Positions 45,553 through 53,772 of a DNA stretch of 64,000 bases are shown here, one piece after another. Source of the DNA: Sulfurimonas sp. (GTDB lineage: Bacteria; Campylobacterota; Campylobacteria; Campylobacterales; Sulfurimonadaceae); NCBI GenBank assembly GCA_021648285.1, contig JAKITC010000004.1, positions 1 through 64,000 of the forward strand. Reading direction: 5' to 3'. The notes under the pieces were generated by a model, which was not told the DNA's origin, did not search any database, and saw only the letters and a list, made by a program, of their open reading frames with translations. A program made the translations under genes and the position numbers. How positions within the stretch are numbered: the first letter of the stretch is position 1; every line of letters begins with the position of its first letter.

Positions 45553-47664
45553 TTATACCAAGCTAAGAGAAACTTTACCTTTTTCATTGTCTATCGAGAT
45601 AACTTCTATTTGAGGAAGATACTGGTTTAAAGATAAAACTTCTAAAGGATGAGAGATTCTTTTTTGGCTCATCTTGGATATGTGAATCATCCCGTCATTT
45701 TTAAGCCCGATATCTACAAATGCGCCAAAGTCTGCAATATTTCTAACTACACCTGAGACAAAGCTACCCTCTTTGAGCATTTTAATGTCCGTTACACCCT
45801 CTTTAAAAGGAATTGGGGGCAAATCCTCTCTCGGGTCAAATCCCGGTTTTTTAAGCTCTTTAATGATGTCTTTTAGAGTCTCTTTTCCTACATGTAGTTC
45901 TGCGGATATAGAGTTTACATCTACTTTGTCTAAGTCTAAAGAGTTTAGTTTTTTTGCAACCTCGTAACTCTCAGGATGTACACCTGTATTGTCAAGAACA
46001 TTTTTAGGGTTTTTTATGCGGATGAAACCTGCGGCTTGCTCGTAGGCTTTTTTGCCCAAGCCTTTTACTTTTAAGAGTTGGCTTTTAGTTGAAAAGTTTC
46101 CATTTTCTTTGCGGTAATCTATAATATTTTGCGCTATTTTTGCACCGATTCCCGCTACATGTGAAAGAAGAGAAGATGAAGCGGAGTTAATATCTACACC
46201 AACACGGTTTACCAAGTCACATGTCACATCATCAAGTTTTTTCTCTAAGAGCTTTTGATCAACATCGTGTTGATACTGTCCTATGCCTAAAGATTTAGGG
46301 TCTATTTTTACCAAAGTCGCCATTGGATCTCGAAGCCTCTGTGCAATAGATATAGCACCTCTTATAGTTACATCAAGGTTTGGATATTCAGTCTGTGCTA
46401 TTTTTGATGCACTATAAACTGAAGCACCGGCTTCTGAGACTACTGTGTAGTTCAGGTTTGCATTTTCATCTCTGTTCAGGCGGGCAAAAAACTCTTGTGT
46501 CTCACGAGACCCAGTACCGTTACCAATAGCAACTCCAGTGATGTTATACTTGTTAGCTAACGTTAGGATTTTGTTTTTTGAATTGTTATAGTCATTTTTT
46601 GGCTCAGTAGGATAGATGACTGCCGACTCCAAATAGTTTCCATTTTCATCAATCACTGCAAGTTTACATCCGCTTACAAATGCGGGATCAACTCCAAGTA
46701 TAACTCTCTTTGTAACCGGAGGAGTCATAAGAAGCTGTTTTAGATTTTTGCCAAAAACACTTATGGCAGAGATGTCAGCTTTTTCTTTTAGTTCTGCTTG
46801 GACTTCACGCTCCAATGATGGAAGCAAAAGACGTTTTAGACCATCTTTGTAGGCGGCAAAAAGTAGCTCACTAGAAGTCGAAGCATGACGAGGGATCTTG
46901 TACTGTTTTATGTTCTCTTGGATTCGTTCTACATCGGTAGTGATTTTTACAGATAGTTCTTTTTCATTCACTCCACGCATGATTGCAAGATAGCGATGAG
47001 ATGGAATGTATGCAACTTTTTCACTCTTACCTGCAAGATTTTTAAAAGTCCCGTTTTCATCAAACTTTTTTGTCTTTTTAGTCTCTAAAGAACCATAGCG
47101 TTGCATTGAGTTTCTGATAGCTTCACGTTCACGAGGCAGGTCGGCATAACGCTCAGCTAAAATATCCTGTGCACCTTTTATGGCTTCATCTACTAAAGTA
47201 ACTTTGCCTTTTACAAACTTTTTAGCCTCTTGTTTAAACTCACTCGTAGTGAGTCTAGCACTTTGCAGAATGTTTGCAAGCGGAGTCAGACCATTCGCCA
47301 TGGCAGTTGTTGCACGAGAACTTTTCTTCTCTTTAAAAGGTCTGTAGATGTCCTCAAGAATTCTCAGAGTCTCAGCCTCATCTATGCTTTTTTTGATTGC
47401 CTCTGTTAAAATTGCACGCTCTGTTATAAGACGAGATACTTCTTCTTTACGCTCTAAAAGCTTTTTTGAACTAAGGTAGATAGTCTCAAAATCACGCAAG
47501 ACTTCATCACTCGCTCCTCCAGTCATCTCTTTACGATAACGGGCGATGAATGGGATGGTCGAGCCTTCATCAAGAAGCTTCAAAATGTTAGTTATATACT
47601 CTTTTTCTAAGCCTGTTTTTTGTACTAAAAGATTTACTAGATTGCTAATATCTTTTTCCCTCAC
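45553..47664 (-). CDS. tex: Tex-family RNA-binding transcription accessory protein
   Basis: 'STIPFIARYRKEMTGG', 'VDINSASSSLLSHVAGIGAKIAQNIIDYRKENG', C-terminal S1 'GSFVSGVVRNIADFGAFVDIGLKNDGMIHIS'. Confidence 0.93.
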   Translation of the reverse strand: MREKDISNLVNLLVQKTGLEKEYITNILKLLDEGSTIPFIARYRKEMTGGASDEVLRDFETIYLSSKKLLERKEEVSRLITERAILTEAIKKSIDEAETLRILEDIYRPFKEKKSSRATTAMANGLTPLANILQSARLTTSEFKQEAKKFVKGKVTLVDEAIKGAQDILAERYADLPREREAIRNSMQRYGSLETKKTKKFDENGTFKNLAGKSEKVAYIPSHRYLAIMRGVNEKELSVKITTDVERIQENIKQYKIPRHASTSSELLFAAYKDGLKRLLLPSLEREVQAELKEKADISAISVFGKNLKQLLMTPPVTKRVILGVDPAFVSGCKLAVIDENGNYLESAVIYPTEPKNDYNNSKNKILTLANKYNITGVAIGNGTGSRETQEFFARLNRDENANLNYTVVSEAGASVYSASKIAQTEYPNLDVTIRGAISIAQRLRDPMATLVKIDPKSLGIGQYQHDVDQKLLEKKLDDVTCDLVNRVGVDINSASSSLLSHVAGIGAKIAQNIIDYRKENGNFSTKSQLLKVKGLGKKAYEQAAGFIRIKNPKNVLDNTGVHPESYEVAKKLNSLDLDKVDVNSISAELHVGKETLKDIIKELKKPGFDPREDLPPIPFKEGVTDIKMLKEGSFVSGVVRNIADFGAFVDIGLKNDGMIHISKMSQKRISHPLEVLSLNQYLPQIEVISIDNEKGKVSLSLV

Positions 47665-48577
47665 ACTCCATGAAGTCTCTCTCGCTCAAATCTTCAACAA
47701 GAGATTTAAAGTTTTTAAGAGCAAGTAGTTTAACTTCTGCACCTTTTAGAGTTTTAAGCTCATTTGTAAAACCACTTTTTGAGATGACCACACAGATGTC
47801 TGGTCTTAACTCAGCCAATACACACTGCTCTTTTAGTTTTGTGAGTTCAGTTTTTTTCGCTTTTGAGTTAGAGTACTTAGTGATTCCAGCAACGACTTTA
47901 CCTGACTTTGTTTTTGCCAAGATGTCTATCTCTGTATTTCTGTCCCAGTAGCTTCCTATTTCTATAATAGGGTCATCTTTGAAACTATTTTTTATAACTT
48001 CTTGTGCAAGTTTCATAAATACAAGCTCAGAAAACTCCTGTTCACGGTTGGCAAATCTATCTTCTGCTTCTTTGTAATCACCATCTCTGATGCTTTTGAA
48101 AAATGGCGAAATAAAAGAGAACCAAAAACGCATGAATGGTTTAGTGAAGTTTAGTTTTTCATCTACTCTATCTTCTTCATTTGGAGGAGTCTCTAACGAG
48201 TACTCAGCTTCTAAGAAACCTCTGTCAAAAAGATTCTCCATCGCATACTCGCCATCATTTCTAGAGATGCGAGCTCTCTTTAATGCAGAGTGAGTACGAC
48301 GGTCTCCCATAGCAATACCAGTCAGAAGTGCGTGGCTGTGTTTATCACTCTCAGTAATCTGCGTGATGTCCGCATGGATATAGCGATAGTTGTTTAAAAC
48401 CTTACTCTCTATAAGCTTTGACAACGGCATCTGCATATCAATATCCCAACTCATCCCGCCAAATACAGCAAAATATTCTATAGCCTGCTCAAGGTCTTTA
48501 GGGTTATTTTGAAAGTAAAAAGAACGAAACTGCTCTAGAAGTGTTGGGTTCTTTTTGAACTTGTTATATTTTGACAT
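47645..48577 (-). CDS. DUF234 / ATPase-associated nuclease-like protein
   Basis: C-terminal 'DDPIIEIGSYWDRNTEIDILAKTKSGKVVAGITKYSNSK' (PD-(D/E)XK-like DUF234). Confidence 0.65.
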   Translation of the reverse strand: MSKYNKFKKNPTLLEQFRSFYFQNNPKDLEQAIEYFAVFGGMSWDIDMQMPLSKLIESKVLNNYRYIHADITQITESDKHSHALLTGIAMGDRRTHSALKRARISRNDGEYAMENLFDRGFLEAEYSLETPPNEEDRVDEKLNFTKPFMRFWFSFISPFFKSIRDGDYKEAEDRFANREQEFSELVFMKLAQEVIKNSFKDDPIIEIGSYWDRNTEIDILAKTKSGKVVAGITKYSNSKAKKTELTKLKEQCVLAELRPDICVVISKSGFTNELKTLKGAEVKLLALKNFKSLVEDLSERDFMECEGKRY

Positions 48578-48667
48578 GTAGGAAGCCTTGGAGTTTGTTT
48601 ATGGAATTATACAATAATAGAATGAAAGTAGGGTTTGTGTAACTTGTATTTTGAGAAGGCTTACAAC

Positions 48668-48692
48668 AGCAACTTTAAGTAGTTGCTTTTTT
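48668..48692 (+). terminator. intrinsic terminator agcaact-ttaagt-agttgct-T6
   Basis: 7-bp perfect stem followed by a T tract; no plus-strand CDS immediately upstream. Confidence 0.6.
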
Positions 48693-48777
48693 GTGTTAAA
48701 CTCCTTCAGTTAATTGAGGATATTGCACATACACTATCCTCATAGGTCATAAAATTTTTAGTAAAGTGAGATTTGCA

Positions 48778-48978
48778 ATGGAAGCTCTTATTGGTGTAAT
48801 CATTATAGTTATAGTTATTGTTATGGCGAGCAGAGCAAGTAGCAACTCTAATAGTCATGCTGAGGAAGATTTGGAACCGATAATTTGTCCACAGTGTGGC
48901 TCAGAAGATACAGAAATGTTAACAGGTAGTGCGAAAGAAAACTGGCGCTGCTATATATGTAATCATACTTGGGTATAA
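48778..48978 (+). CDS. small membrane-anchored zinc-ribbon protein
   Basis: TM 'LIGVIIIVIVIVMA', then 'ICPQCGSEDTEMLTGSAKENWRCYICNHTWV'. Confidence 0.6.
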   Translation: MEALIGVIIIVIVIVMASRASSNSNSHAEEDLEPIICPQCGSEDTEMLTGSAKENWRCYICNHTWV

Positions 48979-48987
48979 ACCACTTTC

Positions 48988-49035
48988 CTCGTTCCCAAGT
49001 TTTACTTGGTTGCTCGTTCCCAAGTTTTACTTGGT
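48988..49035. repeat. tandem pair of 23-bp repeats ctcgttcccaagttttacttggt (period 25)
   Basis: two exact copies separated by tg; each contains ccaagt-ttt-acttgg. Confidence 0.85.
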
Positions 49036-49069
49036 AACGCATATTTAACTTTAGTTCTTTAAACTTTAC

Positions 49070-49101
49070 CTCACAATTATTACACTTTTTTTTCATACCA
49101 T
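49070..49101 (+). promoter_or_regulatory. CTCACA-N5-TACACT-N9-TACCAT site (site g)
   Basis: same spacing as the TACACA sites; upstream of the second two-component operon. Confidence 0.5.
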
Positions 49102-49163
49102 ACATAATCACTAAAAATATTTAGTGTATAATCGTCTAATAAAAACTAATAAAAAGTTGTGTA

Positions 49164-49388
49164 ATGTTAAAATTTTTCGCCATGCTGTTATCATCGCTAT
49201 TGCTAATCTCTCTTTTGTATGCAGAGGAGAACTTTAGTGAGATGAGCACGCAAGAGCTTATATCTATAATGGGTTATATAAAAAAAGAAAATCTTGAAAA
49301 ATTTAAAAAAGAGCTTGAATCAAGAGTTTTAACTATGAGCGAAGCAGAGAAAAAAGCCTATGGGAAAAATCTGGAAAAAGTAAAATAA
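49164..49388 (+). CDS. DUF1104-like small secreted protein
   Basis: signal peptide; 'FSEMSTQELISIMGYIKKENLEKFKKELESRVLTMSEAEKKAY'. Confidence 0.65.
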   Translation: MLKFFAMLLSSLLLISLLYAEENFSEMSTQELISIMGYIKKENLEKFKKELESRVLTMSEAEKKAYGKNLEKVK

Positions 49389-49393
49389 TCAAT

Positions 49394-50065
49394 ATGAAAG
49401 CAAAAATACTTTTACTCGAAGATGACCTGACTCTTAGTGAAACTGTAGTTGAGTTTTTAGAGGAGCAGGGTTTTGAAGTTATAACTGCTTATGATGGGGA
49501 AGAAGCATCAGAGCTTATTTACGAGCAACAGTTTGATTTGTTTTTACTTGATGTAAATGTTCCTCTTCTTAATGGATTTGAGCTTTTAAAACAAAAGCGG
49601 GATGACGGTGTTAAAACTCCTGCCATCTACATAACTTCACTAAACTCCATAGACTCTCTTGAAGATGGATATAAAAGCGGTTGTGATGACTACATCAGAA
49701 AACCTTTTGTTTTAAAAGAGCTTCTCTTTAGAGTGGAGACTATATTAAAAAGGGGCTTCTTTCATGAGAGTAGTCCAAGAGTTAAAATAGATATACATGT
49801 AGAGTACGATACAGAGTCCAATCTACTTTTTATAGACTCTAAGCAGATTCAACTAAATACAAAAACATCTCAGCTTTTAAAACTTTTTTTACAAAATCAA
49901 GAGGAAGTTATCTCACATGAGAGAATTTACGATACTCTTTGGAGTTATGAAGAAACACCTAGTGAAAGTGCTCTCAGAACCTACATAAAAGATCTTAGAA
50001 AAATTATAGGAAAGGATAAAATTGTTAGCATCAAAAAGCTTGGGTACAGATTTTCGTCAAAGTGA
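49394..50065 (+). CDS. OmpR-family response regulator
   Basis: 'ILLLEDDLTLSETVVEFL', 'DLFLLDVNVPLLNGFE', 'ESALRTYIKDLRKIIGKDKIVSIKKLGYRF'. Confidence 0.92.
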   Translation: MKAKILLLEDDLTLSETVVEFLEEQGFEVITAYDGEEASELIYEQQFDLFLLDVNVPLLNGFELLKQKRDDGVKTPAIYITSLNSIDSLEDGYKSGCDDYIRKPFVLKELLFRVETILKRGFFHESSPRVKIDIHVEYDTESNLLFIDSKQIQLNTKTSQLLKLFLQNQEEVISHERIYDTLWSYEETPSESALRTYIKDLRKIIGKDKIVSIKKLGYRFSSK

Positions 50066-51206
50066 AAAACAAACACTTTTTAGATTTTCTGCTCTGTATA
50101 TTTTACTAACAGTTATCATCATATCCGTATTTTCTTTTATCTATTTTGAGCTTCAAGAAGATTTGATGCTTCAACAAAAAAAACCGACCCTGCAAACGTA
50201 TTCTAAAGAACTAATAGAAGATTTAAAACAACTACATGTAAACTTTGATAAAACGCAAATTTATCCGAGAAGTGATAAGTTTGACTCTGCAATTTTTGAT
50301 AATGAGAAAAAGCTGATTTTCTCTAGCGTGGCTACTAAACTAAGACTAGATAAAATCTTATATCTCGAAAACGGAGTAATTCACTTAGTCAATATACCAG
50401 AGTCTTACTATCTTGGTGCCAAATATATTATAGTAAAAGTAAAAGATGATGAAGCGTGGTTAGCCCGTACCAAAAAAGAGATTGTCATTTTTGGAGCTAT
50501 AACGTTTTTGTTTATGTTAGTTATAGGTTATATCCTGCTTAGATTGTTTTTGAAGCCTATGCGTGATGCTATCACTCTGCTTGATGAATTTATAAAAGAC
50601 ACTACTCATGAGTTAAACACACCCGTTAGTACTATAGTCGCAAATATAGAGATGATAGACAAATCCTCTCTCGATGAAAAGTTATTAAAAAAGATAGAGA
50701 GGATAGACATAGGTGCAAAAACAATATCAAATATCTATCAGGATTTAACTTATCTGACACTTGGCAGTGAGATAGTCTCCAATAATGAAGATATAGATAT
50801 AGAGCAGTTGGCTTTAGAGAGAGTGGAGTATTTTACTTCTCTCGCCCTTGCCAAAAAAGTAAAAATCAGCTCAAACATAATAGAGAAAACATCTTTGACA
50901 GCAGATAAGTTTAAAATCTCAAAACTTTTGGATAACTTGCTCTCAAATGCTATCAAGTACAACAAAGTCGGTGGAGAGATTGTTGTCAGCGTAGAGAGTA
51001 AAGGGTTTAGTGTAGAAGATTCCGGTATAGGCATAGCACAAGATGATATCTCCAAAATAAAAGAGAGATATAAAAGATTTAACAAGAGCAGCGGTGGTTT
51101 TGGTATAGGACTAAGCATAGTCTCCTCAATTGCTCAAGAGTATAATCTAAAAATTGATATAACTTCCCAAGAGAGAGTTGGAACGAAAGTGAGTATCTCA
51201 TGGTAA
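50022..51206 (+). CDS. sensor histidine kinase
   Basis: 'FIKDTTHELNTPVSTIVANIEMI', 'LLSNAIKYNKVGGEI', 'VEDSGIGIAQDD', 'GGFGIGLSIV'. Confidence 0.9.
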   Translation: MLASKSLGTDFRQSEKQTLFRFSALYILLTVIIISVFSFIYFELQEDLMLQQKKPTLQTYSKELIEDLKQLHVNFDKTQIYPRSDKFDSAIFDNEKKLIFSSVATKLRLDKILYLENGVIHLVNIPESYYLGAKYIIVKVKDDEAWLARTKKEIVIFGAITFLFMLVIGYILLRLFLKPMRDAITLLDEFIKDTTHELNTPVSTIVANIEMIDKSSLDEKLLKKIERIDIGAKTISNIYQDLTYLTLGSEIVSNNEDIDIEQLALERVEYFTSLALAKKVKISSNIIEKTSLTADKFKISKLLDNLLSNAIKYNKVGGEIVVSVESKGFSVEDSGIGIAQDDISKIKERYKRFNKSSGGFGIGLSIVSSIAQEYNLKIDITSQERVGTKVSISW

Positions 51207-51532
51207 AAAAAGCAGTTTTAATTCTTAGTCTTATGTTTTGTTTTGCAAATGCAGATGTGTATGAGAAAAACTGTGTTACATGTCATAAACAACTACCTGT
51301 AAGCATAGATAAATATTTTTATAAGTACCTGCTTATATATAGCAGTGAGCGTGATATGAAAAATGCGATTATCAGTTATCTAAAATATCCCGCACAAGAG
51401 ACTAGCGTTATGTCAGATGCATTCATAAGCAGGTTTGGTATAAAGAAAAAAAGCAAACTTAGCGAATATGAATTAAAAGAAGCTGTTGATGTTTACTGGC
51501 AAAAGTATAAAGTTTTTGGAAAGCTAAAATAA
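51200..51532 (+). CDS. periplasmic mono-haem c-type protein
   Basis: signal peptide; 'YEKNCVTCHKQLPVSIDKYFYKYLLIYSSERDMKNAI'. Confidence 0.7.
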   Translation: MVKKAVLILSLMFCFANADVYEKNCVTCHKQLPVSIDKYFYKYLLIYSSERDMKNAIISYLKYPAQETSVMSDAFISRFGIKKKSKLSEYELKEAVDVYWQKYKVFGKLK

Positions 51533-51542
51533 AAAAAATCAT

Positions 51543-51574
51543 TACACAATTACCTCACAATTAATTGTTAAACT
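51543..51574 (+). promoter_or_regulatory. TACACA-N5-CTCACA-N9-TAAACT site (site f)
   Basis: TACACAATTACCTCACAATTAATTGTTAAACT upstream of the cytochrome c gene. Confidence 0.5.
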
Positions 51575-51600
51575 TACTCCATCAAAAAAAGGAGTTTCAA

Positions 51601-51927
51601 ATGAAAACTACAACGATAACAAAAACATTAAAGTCTTTAGTTATAGCAGGTGCTATTATTGGTTCATCAACTTTACTTGCTGCTGATGGTGCTGCACTTT
51701 ACGCTAAGTGTGCCGGTTGTCACGGCGCAACAGGTGAAAAAAGTGCTCTTGGTAAATCAAAAATTATTGCAAATATGAGTGCAGAAGAGATAAGCAGTGC
51801 AATTAATGGTTATGTATCCGGCAGTTATGGCGGAGCTATGAAAGGTCTTATGAAAGGTCAAGTTTCAAGTCTTTCAAAAGATGGTATCAAAGCATTGTCT
51901 GCCCATATAGCAACGTTTAAAAAATAG
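51601..51927 (+). CDS. class I cytochrome c (c553-like)
   Basis: 'DGAALYAKCAGCHGATGEKSALGKSKIIANMSAEEISSAINGYVSG'; ATG at 51601 preceded by aaaaaaggag. Confidence 0.9.
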   Translation: MKTTTITKTLKSLVIAGAIIGSSTLLAADGAALYAKCAGCHGATGEKSALGKSKIIANMSAEEISSAINGYVSGSYGGAMKGLMKGQVSSLSKDGIKALSAHIATFKK

Positions 51928-51968
51928 TCTACATACCATATAAAACACCCTCTCTAATCTCTCTTTCT

Positions 51969-51996
51969 CCCAAAGTTTTTGCTTTGGGGTATTTTT
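51969..51996 (+). terminator. intrinsic terminator cccaaag-tttttg-ctttggg
   Basis: 7-bp stem followed by atttttatt. Confidence 0.6.
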
Positions 51997-52097
51997 ATTG
52001 TTTGATTTTTAAACTTTAACACTAATACACAAACCTCTTAAATAATAAAACTCTTTTTACTACAATAATGATTACCAATAAAACAATAAGGCTATTT

Positions 52098-52367
52098 ATG
52101 AAAACTATAAGATTATCAACACTTTTCCTAGGTGCGGTTATGTTCCTAGGTTTTGGATTTACAACGGCAAGTGCTGAGGGCATGAAGTGTGGTGCGGGGA
52201 AATGCGGCAGTTCTATGAAGACTCCAAGAGTTCAGGCTGAAGCCATGAAAGATGATTCAAAAAAACTTGATACTCACAAGAAAAGTTCAAAATTTGAAAG
52301 TTATCAAAAATGGAGCAAAGAGTATTCTAAAGATAAGAATCAAAGAGGTGTAATAAGCACTCATTAA
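52098..52367 (+). CDS. secreted peptide with one MKCGAGKCG motif (HvfA-like)
   Basis: 'MKTIRLSTLFLGAVMFLGFGFTTASAEGMKCGAGKCGSSMKTP'. Confidence 0.65.
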   Translation: MKTIRLSTLFLGAVMFLGFGFTTASAEGMKCGAGKCGSSMKTPRVQAEAMKDDSKKLDTHKKSSKFESYQKWSKEYSKDKNQRGVISTH

Positions 52368-52482
52368 AATATCTTTTAATTATTCAATTGACTTATACTC
52401 TTAAAGAATAATATATCTTAATATATGTTATAGTTATCACAAAATACTACTTAAGTTAACATTTTCATTATGGAGATACAAC

Positions 52483-53772
52483 ATGAGAGAGAGAATAGCG
52501 GTAATTGATGGTCTAAGAACCCCCATGGCCAAAGCATCAGGCAAATTAAAGAATATGCAAGCAGAATCACTTTGTGCACATGTAGTCTCAGAAGTGGCTC
52601 TTAGGGTTGGGTTGGATTTTGATAGTTATGATGAAGTTATAATAGGTAATGTGGCACAACCTGCTCATGCTGCAAACATTGCTAGAGTTATAGCACTCAA
52701 GGCAGGGTTTGGTGAACATGTGCCAGCTTATACTGTGCATAGAAATTGTGCTTCTGGGATGGAGTCTATCACTACTGCCACTGATAAGATCTTATCTGGC
52801 AGGGGTGAGATTTATATGGCTGGTGGAGTAGAGTCCATGAGTAATATACCTATATTTTTTAACAAAAAGATGTCCGCTCTTTTTGAGGGGCTTTTTCGTT
52901 CAAAATCATTTATAGAAAAAATAAAGACTCTTTCACACTTTACCCCATCTCATTTAATACCGGTAGTTGGTCTGATGCAGGGTTTGACTGACCCTCTAAC
53001 AGGCCTAAACATGGGTAATACAGCCGAAATACTGGCTCAAGATTTTGGAATCAGCAGAAGAGAACAGGATGAGTTTGCTCTTGCTTCGCACAGCAAAGCA
53101 GAGCGTGCCCAAAAAGATGGGATATTCGCTCACGAGATAGCACCTATTATCAGGAACGCTCAAAGAGGGGAGATAATGGTAGATGATGATGGCATACGAC
53201 ATGGACAAAATATGGAATCTCTCACAAAGCTTAGACCATTTTTTGATAAAAGAAACGGAACTGTTACAGCCGGTAATTCCTCTCAGATTTCAGATGCCGC
53301 TGCTGCAGTGGTCTTGATGAGTGAATCAAAAGCAAAAGAGATGGGCTTGACTCCGCTCGGATACGTAAAAGAATACGCATATGCAGGACTTGATCCTTCC
53401 AGAATGGGTCTTGGACCGGCATACTCTACAGCTAAAATTTTAGAGATGACAGGAATGAAGATGAGTGACATTGAACTCATCGAACTTAACGAAGCTTTTG
53501 CGGCACAAGTCATAGCAAACTTAGCAGCTTTTGAATCTAAAAAATATGCACAGACTCATCTAAACAGAACAGAAGCTTTGGGTTCTATTGATACTAATAT
53601 ACTCAATGTAAACGGTGGAGGAATCGCACTTGGACATCCGGTAGGAATGACAGGGACACGATTGGTTATTCACACTTTAAAAGAGTTGCGCCGTCGAAAT
53701 AAAAATGTAGGTCTAGCCACACTCTGTATCGGTGGCGGACAAGGTGCATCTTTGATACTGGAGGTAGAGTAA
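52483..53772 (+). CDS. acetyl-CoA acyltransferase (thiolase; FadA/FadI-like)
   Basis: 'VHRNCASGMESITTA', 'NVNGGGIALGHPVGMTGTRL', 'LCIGGGQGASLILE'. Confidence 0.92.
   Translation: MRERIAVIDGLRTPMAKASGKLKNMQAESLCAHVVSEVALRVGLDFDSYDEVIIGNVAQPAHAANIARVIALKAGFGEHVPAYTVHRNCASGMESITTATDKILSGRGEIYMAGGVESMSNIPIFFNKKMSALFEGLFRSKSFIEKIKTLSHFTPSHLIPVVGLMQGLTDPLTGLNMGNTAEILAQDFGISRREQDEFALASHSKAERAQKDGIFAHEIAPIIRNAQRGEIMVDDDGIRHGQNMESLTKLRPFFDKRNGTVTAGNSSQISDAAAAVVLMSESKAKEMGLTPLGYVKEYAYAGLDPSRMGLGPAYSTAKILEMTGMKMSDIELIELNEAFAAQVIANLAAFESKKYAQTHLNRTEALGSIDTNILNVNGGGIALGHPVGMTGTRLVIHTLKELRRRNKNVGLATLCIGGGQGASLILEVE

Noticed and set aside
52026-52066. tacacaaacctctt upstream of the second GKCG peptide as another TACACA site
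   Set aside because: The second half-site and the -10 do not fit the 11/15-bp spacing; only one hexamer is present.
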